A stretch of DNA of 11,693 nt from Pusillimonas sp035515275 (lineage in GTDB: Bacteria; Pseudomonadota; Gammaproteobacteria; Burkholderiales; Burkholderiaceae_B): NCBI RefSeq assembly GCF_035515275.1, contig NZ_DATJBQ010000159.1:1-11693 (forward strand). Reading direction: 5' to 3'. This document shows, piece after piece, positions 1-7,651 of this stretch. Position numbers and translations under genes: made by a program. Positions within the stretch are counted from its first letter, which is position 1, and each line of letters opens with the position of its first letter. The notes beneath the pieces were generated by a model, which was given only the letters and a program-made list of their open reading frames with translations, made no database searches and had not been told where the DNA came from.

Positions 1-3000
1 GGCCAGCAAGTTCAGCTTGCCGCCGCCCTGCTGCCAGCTATTGCCGCCGTACAGCGCGGCGGTAAAGCTGGAAACATCGGACCTGGAACTGCGCTCGTTC
101 ACCTTGACCCGGCCGTCGGTGTAGCCCAACGAGCCGCCCACCCGCCAGCCGCCGCCCACCCCGGTGTCGCCCCCCACAAAAAGCCCTGCTGTGTCGCTTG
201 TAACCTTGGCCGCATTGCCGTCGTCGTTCAGCGTGCTCCAGTTACCCACTACCTGCGCCCACAAGGGATGCCCCGCCGAGGGGGGCATGGCGCCGGCCGG
301 TACCGCAGCGCCTGCCTGAGCTACAGGCGCACCGGGCAACATGCCCGCACCCAGATTGGCGCGCATGCGCTGGATCAGTGTGCGCGAGACCAGGCTGCTG
401 TTTTGCAGCAGCGCCGCTTGCGTGCTGCCGTGCAGCTCGCCCGAAAGCTGGTTGAGCGCGTCTTTGCGCTCGCCCGGCTGCATGAAGACGACTGTGTCGG
501 CCACCGGATTCTGCCCGGCCACGGACACAGCCATGTCCATGGCGGCGTTCTGGTTGAAGGTGTATCCGGTGCGATCGTCGGCCGCCCGATCCAGCGACAA
601 GCGGATTCGTACATGGTTAGACCCGTACTTGACCGGGTCGAGCGTGACCAAGGTACCGTCAAAACTACCATCCAGAATCTCGCCGGCGAAACGGTTGTCG
701 GGCACGGCGCTGATGCCGTCGGGCTTCTCTGTGGTGAGGATGGTGTAGTCGTGATTAAGCCGGTAACCGCCATTTCCGTTCTCTTGCGAAACGATCAGGG
801 TGGTGTTCTTCAGATCGGCGTTGCCGTTGGCGATGGTGATCAGGTCGGATTGCCTGGCGGCATTGACCTCGGCCACATAAAACCCCGAGAACGCACCCAA
901 TGACCCATAGGCGTGCCTGCCTATGGAGTTACCGGGGCTAAGAATGCTATTCGTACCCGAAGCGGACCCGCCCACATTCAAATTACCGGTCAGTGCTGAA
1001 TTAATCACCGTGACGTTGCCGCCGACGTTGGCGGGGTCGTTAATACCGCCACCGCCGATGAACAGGCTTTCTGATAGATATATAGAACCAATGTTGGCGC
1101 CGCTGTTGAACGCAAACAAAGACTGATCGCCATACATGGCCCCAGTAATCGTTGCATTGCCCTCGAAAATGAACGCACCGCGCCTGCTGTTTGCGTCGCC
1201 TTGAATCTGGACGTCGTTCGCGAAATTAATGATTGAAGGAAAATCGCCTGGCAGCGCTGATGTAGCCACGAGATTACCGTTTACAAGAGTTGGGGCGCCG
1301 GTAAACATAAATAGCGACCCTGACGCTGCCAGGACACCGCCGTTGATGGAAGATACGTCATGAAACGAAACCGGAAAGGCGTTGGAAGCCATGACGCCGC
1401 CTGGCAGATGACCGGTCAGCGTATCGCCGCCGTTAGCCTGGGTCGTTGCAGTGTCGACCATAATGCCGAACCAGGCCGAAGAGTCGTCGGACACAACCAC
1501 GGTCTTGCAGCTACCCGGCACACACGGGCCCGCCAGCGTATTGCCGGCATCATAGTTCTCGATATTGCCCGTTGCGATCGTACCCTCCAACAGCTTGAGG
1601 GTGATCTCGCCGTTCTCGCCCCCCGCCCTGCGATCGACCCGCATGAGCGTGCCGTTGTTGGACTGCAGGTTGGTTCCCCGTACCTCAAGTGTTTGCTCGA
1701 ACGAATCACGCAAGAAGGTCACGTCATCGTCATAGGCAAACACCGAATGTATGGACTTACCGGCAGACACGATCTGAGCCTTGTTCACCTCAATGTCGGC
1801 GTCATTGAGCAGCATCAAAGCTGAACCATCGACATCCTGAACCACAACGAGCCCCCCATTCATTTCAATGAGGCTGTCACCGTTGAATGCGACCAGGCCA
1901 TTAGCCGCGACCCCATCAACCACGACTTGGGCATTATTGAGGCGAACGACAGACGGCGTGTAATAGTGGTATTGAGGATTAGCGAAAGTATCGGTAAAGG
2001 CCATGACCCCGTTGGCGCCTTCGCCGCTGGTGCTGACTATCGTATCGTTTAACGTGATCAGCCCGCCGTTTGCAGCTCTCGCACCTGCCGCCTCATCACC
2101 TTGGGTAAATATGGCGCCGCCCGAAAATGTCAGCCTGCTGCCGCTGTTCCACTGACCCGCCTCGTAGCTTGAGCCGTAGGCCGTAACCCCATGCGAGGCC
2201 TCGCCGAATGTCAGCACGTAGGCGTTACCTGCTTCGATAATGGAACCCGTGCTGTGCTGGTTTCCTTGAATGCCGTCGTTTTGCGATCGCAAGCCTTCGG
2301 CGTTATCGCCCGTTGTCACGACAATGGCGCCGTCTATCGTTGCGTGGCCTTTAGTCTTGGCCAGCACGCCATGGTACTGTGCGGAAAAGAGCAATGAATG
2401 AACGGCAGTTGTATCGTCTTGCGTAAGCGTGCCGTGTATTCGCGCATGTTGGTCGACAGACAACTTGGACTTGGCCGCATCAGAGATTGCCTCTTCCGTC
2501 GGCTTGGGGAATCCAGACCCAGGCAGCGGCTGCGAAGTTACCGTAAGCCGTCCCCCGTGCATCGCGCGACCGGCTGCGGCACCTTCGCCTTCGGCTATTA
2601 CGATGACATTACCGGCAATGATATGGCCGGCCGACCCTGGCCCGGATTCGCTATGACCAGTGATTGAGTCTCCGGCCGCCAAGCCGGTTGCATTCTTGCC
2701 TGTGGTACCAATGATCGTGCCGTTCAGTGTTGCCGTTCCCGGTTGGTCCAATACATAGACACCGCTAATTGCGCGAACCCCGGCTGCGTTCTCGCCTTCA
2801 GTATGAACGCCCCCACCAATCAGCTGGATCGCTCCTGCTGTATCGGCTTCTACACCGAAACCTGATTCGCCCTTGGTGCTGACGTTAACCTCGTGGGCGA
2901 CAACCCCGGCCCCCTGTTTGCTTTGTATGCCGACGCCGCCGCTGCCGGTAGTGGCGACCGATGAGCCATTGATCAGGTACAGCTCGGCGAGTGCACCAAA

Positions 3001-3282
3001 AGCCTGCACTGCGTGCCCATTCGGCTCAGAAGTAATGACATCAACATCGTTCAACCGCACCCGAACCTGTTGGGTGTCGCTCCAGGAGAGCACCCCGTTT
3101 TGTATCACTGAGGGAGGCTCAATGACGAGGTTGGCAAGCTCGTTATCGAGCCCGGAAGTAAAGGAATGTGCCCACTGAGCCGGCACCGGCTCTGCCTGCG
3201 CAGGCCCCCCAAACACCGCAACCAGCGCCGCGCCCAGGGTCGTGACACGAAGCACCCCGACCTGCTGTCTCCATTCACTCAT
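1..3282 (-). CDS. Autotransporter with pertactin/AIDA-like passenger and C-terminal beta-barrel (3' end outside window)
   Basis: Type Va autotransporter: Sec-exported, its C-terminal barrel inserts into the outer membrane and the passenger reaches the surface. I translated the whole minus frame and found no stop over 1094 codons. The ATG at 3282 follows a strong GAGGAG ribosome site. Residues 1-30 look like a signal peptide ending in AQA. Residues about 135-490 carry degenerate glycine-rich repeats typical of a beta-helix passenger. LSPGNSIG (781-788) and the following stretch to about 830 match the conserved pre-barrel/autochaperone region. A helical linker follows (QLSGEL at 944-949), and the barrel starts near HPLWAQ (1005-1010). 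Only about 90 of the usual roughly 270 barrel residues are in the window. The family is certain; the ligand or role (adhesin, serum resistance) is unknown. No protease triad or RGD motif was seen. The only cysteines noticed are a pair at 587 and 592. Confidence 0.93.
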   Translation of the reverse strand, partial: MSEWRQQVGVLRVTTLGAALVAVFGGPAQAEPVPAQWAHSFTSGLDNELANLVIEPPSVIQNGVLSWSDTQQVRVRLNDVDVITSEPNGHAVQAFGALAELYLINGSSVATTGSGGVGIQSKQGAGVVAHEVNVSTKGESGFGVEADTAGAIQLIGGGVHTEGENAAGVRAISGVYVLDQPGTATLNGTIIGTTGKNATGLAAGDSITGHSESGPGSAGHIIAGNVIVIAEGEGAAAGRAMHGGRLTVTSQPLPGSGFPKPTEEAISDAAKSKLSVDQHARIHGTLTQDDTTAVHSLLFSAQYHGVLAKTKGHATIDGAIVVTTGDNAEGLRSQNDGIQGNQHSTGSIIEAGNAYVLTFGEASHGVTAYGSSYEAGQWNSGSRLTFSGGAIFTQGDEAAGARAANGGLITLNDTIVSTSGEGANGVMAFTDTFANPQYHYYTPSVVRLNNAQVVVDGVAANGLVAFNGDSLIEMNGGLVVVQDVDGSALMLLNDADIEVNKAQIVSAGKSIHSVFAYDDDVTFLRDSFEQTLEVRGTNLQSNNGTLMRVDRRAGGENGEITLKLLEGTIATGNIENYDAGNTLAGPCVPGSCKTVVVSDDSSAWFGIMVDTATTQANGGDTLTGHLPGGVMASNAFPVSFHDVSSINGGVLAASGSLFMFTGAPTLVNGNLVATSALPGDFPSIINFANDVQIQGDANSRRGAFIFEGNATITGAMYGDQSLFAFNSGANIGSIYLSESLFIGGGGINDPANVGGNVTVINSALTGNLNVGGSASGTNSILSPGNSIGRHAYGSLGAFSGFYVAEVNAARQSDLITIANGNADLKNTTLIVSQENGNGGYRLNHDYTILTTEKPDGISAVPDNRFAGEILDGSFDGTLVTLDPVKYGSNHVRIRLSLDRAADDRTGYTFNQNAAMDMAVSVAGQNPVADTVVFMQPGERKDALNQLSGELHGSTQAALLQNSSLVSRTLIQRMRANLGAGMLPGAPVAQAGAAVPAGAMPPSAGHPLWAQVVGNWSTLNDDGNAAKVTSDTAGLFVGGDTGVGGGWRVGGSLGYTDGRVKVNERSSRSDVSSFTAALYGGNSWQQGGGKLNLLA

Positions 3283-3362
3283 TATTCGCTCCTCGGACCC
3301 GCAAGTTTTCCGTAACGAGTCTTTGACTCCCGCCGTTATGCAATTGGATAAAACAGCATAAT

Positions 3363-3395
3363 TTGGTTACATGACCAATAAACGAATGTCATGTA
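3363..3395. promoter_or_regulatory. Overlapping inverted repeats upstream of the autotransporter gene
   Basis: Two palindromes overlap about 80-110 bp upstream of the autotransporter start. One is TTGGT-TACATG-ACCAA (3363-3378). The other is TACATGAC (3368-3375) with GTCATGTA (3388-3395), 8-bp arms about 20 bp apart centre to centre. They sit between the tautomerase terminator and the autotransporter ribosome site, where a promoter is expected. A role as an operator is inference, and no convincing -35/-10 pair could be assigned. Confidence 0.4.
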
Positions 3396-3423
3396 CAGCA
3401 GCAGCCGATAAAAAGCTTCTCGT

Positions 3424-3449
3424 AAAAAAGCCGGCTGACGGCCGGCTTT
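3424..3449 (-). terminator. Rho-independent terminator after the tautomerase gene
   Basis: A perfect 9-bp stem AAAGCCGGC (3427-3435) / GCCGGCTTT (3441-3449) with a 5-nt loop is followed on the minus strand by six U (3429-3424). It lies about 20 bp after the tautomerase stop, so it should end the MOSC/tautomerase transcript before the autotransporter promoter. Confidence 0.9.
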
Positions 3450-3469
3450 GACATGCAAGACTAAATTAC

Positions 3470-3844
3470 TTACCGCCCGGCTGCCTTGGCGGTAATACCG
3501 CCCGCCATGCCGATGTTTTCTTTGGGGAAGTCAGACACGCGAGCGCGGATCTCGTCAGGAGAAACACCGGTGGTTTCGTGCGCGACCTGGCTGAGCCCCG
3601 CAATAAGCTTGGCTTTGGCTTCTTCGGTACGGCCTTCGATCATGTCGATGTCGAACAGCACGGCGGGCACATCGAAGCTGCCGGCGCACAGGTAATTACC
3701 TTGCGGCAGCTCGTTAAGCAAAATACGCACCGAGGGCAACGAGGTGGCCAGCGCCTGAATGACAGTGTCGCTGGTGCGCTGCATTAACTGTTGTTTTTGT
3801 TGGGCGTTTAACGGCTGGGTAACAGTGATGTTTACAAATGGCAT
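3470..3844 (-). CDS. Tautomerase-superfamily protein, fused double 4-oxalocrotonate tautomerase
   Basis: A 124-residue protein of the 4-oxalocrotonate tautomerase (4-OT) superfamily, whose members use an N-terminal proline, exposed once Met is removed, as general base or acid. The chain begins Met-Pro. Two beta-alpha-beta units are visible. The first spans residues 2-58: strand PFVNITVTQPL, helix about 13-34, strand SVRILLNELP. The second spans 60-124: strand PAVLFDIDMIEG, helix about 72-93, strand IRARVSDFP, then IGMAGG as in classic 4-OT. A canonical 4-OT subunit is about 62 residues, so this is a two-unit fusion. The start has AAGG nine bases upstream. It lies 46 bp downstream of the MOSC gene on the same strand, and the two are probably one operon. 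The substrate cannot be told; related fused members include 4-OT-like, dehalogenase (CaaD) and decarboxylase (MSAD) enzymes. Confidence 0.88.
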   Translation of the reverse strand: MPFVNITVTQPLNAQQKQQLMQRTSDTVIQALATSLPSVRILLNELPQGNYLCAGSFDVPAVLFDIDMIEGRTEEAKAKLIAGLSQVAHETTGVSPDEIRARVSDFPKENIGMAGGITAKAAGR

Positions 3845-3890
3845 GCGGTAATACCTTGAAGAGGAATAGTCGGTAAAAGAGCGGTTGGCC

Positions 3891-4580
3891 TCAAGCCCCT
3901 TGCAGACGACGGGTCCAGTCTTCGACGGTCATGGACGAAAGGCGTTTGGCGGCCAGGTCGCGCAAGCGCGGCGAAAGTTCGGCCAGCTCGGCCAAGCCGG
4001 CCAGTTCTTCGGCCTCGAGGCGCTCATGATACAGGGCGCGAATGACACGTGCTACTGTCCAGAGCGGTTGCGGCCGGGTGATGCGGCGAAGGGGGTCGTC
4101 GGGCTGGACCCAACCGGGCTGAATGACACGGTAGTACCAGCCCGTGCGCCCGGATGCCTGGACGCGCTGGGCCATATCCGGCAGGTTGAAACGTTCGTTC
4201 AGTTTCCAGCAGGGCTGGCGTGGTTGTGAAACCTGAATGACGGCGTCGCCCAGTTCGAAGATGTCGCCGATGGCGACGTTTTCTTCGGTAAGGCCCAAGG
4301 TGGAGAGGTTTTCGCCGAAACCGCCTTCGTCGAGGTTTTGAACAGGCAGATCGGCCAGTTCTTGTTGCCAGACTGGGTAGTGGTCGACCGCATAGTGATG
4401 AACGGCTTTTTCAACCCCGCCATGATGGGTGGTGTCGCCCTGCTGGTCTTTGCGGAACCGGTGTTCTTCAAGGTACTGGGTACTGGAGACCGGACGCTTG
4501 TCGATAGCAGTGGGCTCACCGCGAGGACCGGGTACAGCAGTGCCTACCCGCAGCGACAATAGAGACCATTGGGGATTCAT
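3891..4580 (-). CDS. MOSC domain-containing protein, YiiM-like
   Basis: A 229-residue protein matching the YiiM type: an N-terminal MOSC domain and a C-terminal 3-alpha domain (E. coli YiiM has about 224 residues). Visible MOSC signatures are HHGGVEKAVHHYAVDHYPVW (52-71), GGFGENLSTLGLTEENVAIGD (roughly 86-106) and SQPRQPCWKLNERF (118-131). Cys124 in the last motif is at the position of the cysteine expected to ligand the molybdenum cofactor. The 3-alpha part covers about residues 170-229. YiiM-family proteins take part in molybdenum-cofactor-dependent reduction of N-hydroxylated base analogues such as 6-hydroxylaminopurine. That this copy does so is inference from family. The ATG at 4580 has only a weak ribosome site in an AT-rich leader. 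It is divergent from the ABC transporter gene and leads the operon with the tautomerase. Confidence 0.9.
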   Translation of the reverse strand: MNPQWSLLSLRVGTAVPGPRGEPTAIDKRPVSSTQYLEEHRFRKDQQGDTTHHGGVEKAVHHYAVDHYPVWQQELADLPVQNLDEGGFGENLSTLGLTEENVAIGDIFELGDAVIQVSQPRQPCWKLNERFNLPDMAQRVQASGRTGWYYRVIQPGWVQPDDPLRRITRPQPLWTVARVIRALYHERLEAEELAGLAELAELSPRLRDLAAKRLSSMTVEDWTRRLQGA

Positions 4581-4713
4581 AATTTATGCTTTTTGTAAGT
4601 GAATCGTACGAAGACAGCAACAATAATAAAATATAAACAAAAAAAAGCTAGACGCTGTTAACCCTAGGCTGTGACAAATACGCCGCTTTACCCGTGGGCC
4701 GGTTTACCGCAAA
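4581..4713. promoter_or_regulatory. AT-rich divergent intergenic region (MOSC / ABC transporter)
   Basis: This 133-bp space separates two divergent genes and must hold both promoters. Bases 4581-4650 are much more AT-rich than their surroundings, with A-runs and TATATTTTATTAT-like sequence reading toward the MOSC gene. Several -10-like hexamers are possible on the minus strand, but no single -35/-10 pair stands out. On the plus side there is no strong ribosome site before 4714. Confidence 0.4.
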
Positions 4714-6528
4714 ATGGCGGCTTTTGCCTGGCGGACACCCATGAACTGGTCTGAGCAATTAGTTGAAAGCGGCCTGTGGCTTGCCCAAGCCTACGTCATC
4801 ACCCTGGTCGTCTTCACAATGGCTGCCTGGGTATTGGCCCGATTCACCGTGTGGGGTCGGCAGTTCTGGCGGCTTTCGGGTGGGTACTTTTCACCCAAGC
4901 GCAGCTGGCGCCCGCTACTGACGGTGGCATTGATACTGTTTTTGACTTTGTGCGGGGTACGCCTGCAGGTGTTGTTTTCAAACTGGTACAACACCATGTA
5001 CACCGCCTTGCAAGACCTTAACGCAGCCGGGTTCTGGTTCGCCATGTACCTGTTTGCCACGCTGGCGACCATTCATGTGGTGCGCTCGCTGGTCGACTTC
5101 TACATACAACAGGCCTTTACGATACGCTGGCGCGAATGGCTGAACGAAAAAATGCTGTCGGCCTGGCTGCAAAAGCAGTCGTATTACCGAACTCAGCATC
5201 TGGACCAGCCCCTAGAGAACCCCGACCAACGTATACAGCAAGACGTCACCATCTTTGCCCAGGCATCGCTGACCCTATCGATGGGCGTCGTCGATGCCAT
5301 TGTGTCGACCCTGGCCTTTACAGCCATTTTGTGGTCGCTTTCGGGGCCAATCGCCCTCTTGGGCGTGGAAATTCCACGTGGCATGGTCTTCTTGGTGTTC
5401 GCCTATGTGCTGATTGCCACAGTATTTGCCATCCGCATCGGACGGCCGCTCATTTCACTGAATTTCCTGAACGAGCGCTTCAACGCCGATTACCGATACG
5501 CGCTGGTGCGGTTACGCGAATACGCCGAAAGCATTGCTTTTTATGCAGGCGAAAAAGTAGAAGGCCTGCAGTTGCGAGGACGCTTCAACCATGTCATCAA
5601 CAACGCCTGGGCCATTGTGTATCGCTCGCTCAAGTTTCTGGGCTTCAACTTTACGGTTAGCCAAGCTGCCGTGGTGTTTCCCCTCATCATTCAGGCGCAA
5701 CGGTTTTTTTCACAGCAGATCAGTCTGGGCGACCTGATGCAGACCACGCAGGCCTTTGGACGCCTGCAAGACAACCTGTCGTTCTTTCGCAATGCCTATG
5801 ATGAATTTGCCTCGTACCGAGCCACGCTGGAGCGCCTGATCGGCTTTTCAGATGCCATGGAAGCCGCGGCTCACTTGCCGGCTCCTGACCTGCGCGAAAA
5901 CGTCAAAGCCCTGGTGATCGAAGACCTGACGGTACGCCGCCCTGACGGCAAGGTCTTGATCAATGGGCTTAACTTACGCGCCCAAGCCGGTGACTCTCTG
6001 CTGATACGCGGCCCTTCGGGTGCGGGCAAAACAACCTTGTTGCGCGCTGTGGCCGGGCTTTGGCCATACAGTGAAGGCATCATTGCCCGACCCGGCGACA
6101 GCGTTTTGTTCCTGTCTCAGAAACCGTATATTCCCCTGGGCAGCTTGCGTAGCGCCCTGTATTACCCTCAAGAAGCGCCCATTGACCTTGCAGGCCAAGA
6201 GGCGCAGCGTGTGCTGGCAGCGGTTCAGCTTGCCCACCTGGTCGATCGACTGGACGAAGTGGGAGACTGGACACGCATTTTGTCGTTGGGGGAGCAGCAG
6301 CGGCTGGCTTTCGGTCGCCTGGTTTTGGCCCGCCCCGCCCTGGCTTTTCTGGACGAGGCCACATCGGCCATGGACGAAGGCCTGGAGGACGCCATGTACC
6401 GCCTGGCCAAGGCCGAGTTGCCGGAAACCATATTGATCAGTGTGGGGCACCGGGGCACTTTATTGGCCCACCACAGCCGCACGCTAAACCTTTCGGGCGA
6501 CGGCGGCTGGGAAGTTTTGGTACGCTAA
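4714..6528 (+). CDS. YddA/BacA-type ABC transporter, fused membrane and ATPase domains
   Basis: A 604-residue inner-membrane half-transporter of the SbmA/BacA-like (ABC_membrane_2) family fused to an ATP-binding domain, as in E. coli YddA and mycobacterial Rv1819c. It should act as a homodimer. Hydrophobic segments lie near residues 26-45, 66-88, 107-125, 186-210, 222-242 and 310-328. The LNERFNADYRYALVRLREYAESIAFYAGE stretch (252-280) is characteristic of the family. ATPase motifs are intact: Walker A GPSGAGKT (433-440), signature LSLGEQQR (523-530), Walker B LAFLDE (543-548) and the H-loop histidine 579. Relatives move peptides, bleomycin or cobalamin; the substrate here is unknown. The ATG at 4741 (residue 10, MNWSEQ) is an equally good or better start, because it has GGCGG upstream and leaves a more normal N terminus. 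The SirB2 gene follows closely. Confidence 0.93.
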   Translation: MAAFAWRTPMNWSEQLVESGLWLAQAYVITLVVFTMAAWVLARFTVWGRQFWRLSGGYFSPKRSWRPLLTVALILFLTLCGVRLQVLFSNWYNTMYTALQDLNAAGFWFAMYLFATLATIHVVRSLVDFYIQQAFTIRWREWLNEKMLSAWLQKQSYYRTQHLDQPLENPDQRIQQDVTIFAQASLTLSMGVVDAIVSTLAFTAILWSLSGPIALLGVEIPRGMVFLVFAYVLIATVFAIRIGRPLISLNFLNERFNADYRYALVRLREYAESIAFYAGEKVEGLQLRGRFNHVINNAWAIVYRSLKFLGFNFTVSQAAVVFPLIIQAQRFFSQQISLGDLMQTTQAFGRLQDNLSFFRNAYDEFASYRATLERLIGFSDAMEAAAHLPAPDLRENVKALVIEDLTVRRPDGKVLINGLNLRAQAGDSLLIRGPSGAGKTTLLRAVAGLWPYSEGIIARPGDSVLFLSQKPYIPLGSLRSALYYPQEAPIDLAGQEAQRVLAAVQLAHLVDRLDEVGDWTRILSLGEQQRLAFGRLVLARPALAFLDEATSAMDEGLEDAMYRLAKAELPETILISVGHRGTLLAHHSRTLNLSGDGGWEVLVR

Positions 6529-6601
6529 GGCACCTGCATCCAGGTAGCCGTGCACATTCATGGCGCCAATCAACCCCTACTTGAAAGAACCTTGCCTACT
6601 C

Positions 6602-6976
6602 ATGATCTACACGTCTTTGAAGCACCTGCACGTTACCGCCGCTGTCCTCAGCATTGTGTTCTTTGTTATTCGTTCGTACTGGTCAGTTAAGGGTTCGGCC
6701 CTGCTGCACACAAAATTTGCCCGCATTGCGCCCCATATTATCGACACCCTATTGCTGCTTGCCGGCATTTACCTGGCCAGCGTCGTGGGCTGGCACCAGC
6801 CTTGGATAGCAGCAAAGATTGTGGGTCTGGTCCTGTACATAGGCGTGGGCACGTTTGCCATCAAGCGGGGTAAAACGCCGGGTGCGCGGGCCGTTGCAGC
6901 GGTTGTGGCAATTGCCGTCTTCTTGTACATAGTCGGCGTGGCGCTGACCAAGCAGCCGATGTCCTGGCTGGCCTGA
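6602..6976 (+). CDS. SirB2 family small membrane protein
   Basis: A 124-residue, very hydrophobic protein matching the SirB2 family. Family features are the N-terminal LKHLHVTAAVLSIVFFVIR, then RIAPHIIDTLLLLAGIYLA, WIAAKIVGLVLYIGVG and a final IAVFLYIVGVALTK, giving four predicted membrane segments. SirB2 was named from regulation of Salmonella invasion genes, but its biochemical role is not established. I chose the ATG at 6602 (MIYTSLKHLHV) because it fits the usual family N terminus. The in-frame ATG at 6560 adds 14 unmatched residues and has no ribosome site. The gene starts 73 bp after the ABC transporter and is probably in its transcript. It ends exactly against the convergent alkB gene. 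Confidence 0.88.
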   Translation: MIYTSLKHLHVTAAVLSIVFFVIRSYWSVKGSALLHTKFARIAPHIIDTLLLLAGIYLASVVGWHQPWIAAKIVGLVLYIGVGTFAIKRGKTPGARAVAAVVAIAVFLYIVGVALTKQPMSWLA

Positions 6977-7624
6977 TCACCCCGCCCGCCGAAACGTCAG
7001 GTTATAGCGCTGCGCGCCAAGCTCGCCATGGTGGGCGGGCTTGAGCGGCAAGATGCCATGAAACCGCATGCGGTCTTCGCCGCCCCAGACCACGACGTCG
7101 CCATGAAACAAGGGCACCCGCCGGGGTTTATCGGTGCGCTTGCAGCCCCCAAACAGAAATACCGCGGGTATGCCCAGCGAAACCGACACAATGGGTTCGA
7201 TCAGGCTTTTTTCGTTTCGGTCCTGGTGCAAGCCCATGCCCGAGCCGGGCAAGTAGCGGTTCATCAGGCAGGCATCGGGCTCGAAATGGCCCAGTCCGGC
7301 CTGCTGCGCCGCTTCGGCGGCCAGTTGCCGAAACGCCTGCGGCATGGCCGGCCAAGGCCTTCCAGTGGCGGGGTCCATGGCTGAATACCGATAGCCACGG
7401 CGGTCGCTGACCCACCCCAGTTCACCGCAATTGGTCAAGGCCACCGACATCGTGTGGCCTCTGGACGTGACCATGTGCCGAAAAGGTGCCGCGGCCTCGA
7501 TGGCTTTCATGGCCTGGGCAATTTCATGCGCAAAAGGCAAGGCAAAGCGACGCAACACGCAAGCATGCCTGCCAAGCGTTTCCGTGCCTTCAACGGTGCT
7601 GGTGTCGAACAAGTCGAAGTTCAT
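6977..7624 (-). CDS. alkB: AlkB, alpha-ketoglutarate/Fe(II)-dependent DNA/RNA demethylase
   Basis: A 215-residue protein closely matching E. coli AlkB (216 residues) from end to end. AlkB oxidatively removes methyl groups from 1-methyladenine and 3-methylcytosine in DNA and RNA, using 2-oxoglutarate, oxygen and Fe(II), and releases formaldehyde. Counting from the ATG at 7624, iron ligands are His133 and Asp135 (LHQD) and His189; 2-oxoglutarate-binding Arg206 and Arg212 lie in RYNLTFRR. Further family motifs are TMSVALTNCGELGW, WPAMPQAF, PDACLMNRY and HGDVVVWGGEDR. The ATG at 7624 has GAGG six bases upstream; a longer frame would need a TTG at 7645. The gene lies 27 bp after the MetE-like gene with no terminator between, so it is likely the second gene of that operon. 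No ada gene or Ada site was recognised. Confidence 0.97.
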   Translation of the reverse strand: MNFDLFDTSTVEGTETLGRHACVLRRFALPFAHEIAQAMKAIEAAAPFRHMVTSRGHTMSVALTNCGELGWVSDRRGYRYSAMDPATGRPWPAMPQAFRQLAAEAAQQAGLGHFEPDACLMNRYLPGSGMGLHQDRNEKSLIEPIVSVSLGIPAVFLFGGCKRTDKPRRVPLFHGDVVVWGGEDRMRFHGILPLKPAHHGELGAQRYNLTFRRAG

Positions 7625-7651
7625 GCCTGCCCTCAGCAAACCCAAGGGGGA

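Noticed and set aside
268..903. Long plus-strand frame opposite the autotransporter (211 residues)
   Set aside because: It lies wholly antisense to the continuous autotransporter frame, has arginine/glycine-rich shadow composition, and no family resemblance.
1360..1824. Plus-strand frame of 154 residues inside the autotransporter region
   Set aside because: It is antisense to the autotransporter, which reads through here without a stop and with sensible passenger sequence.
4630..4672. Hairpin CTAG...CTAG followed by T8 on the minus strand, considered as a terminator
   Set aside because: The stem is only four base pairs and there is no gene upstream of it on that strand to terminate.
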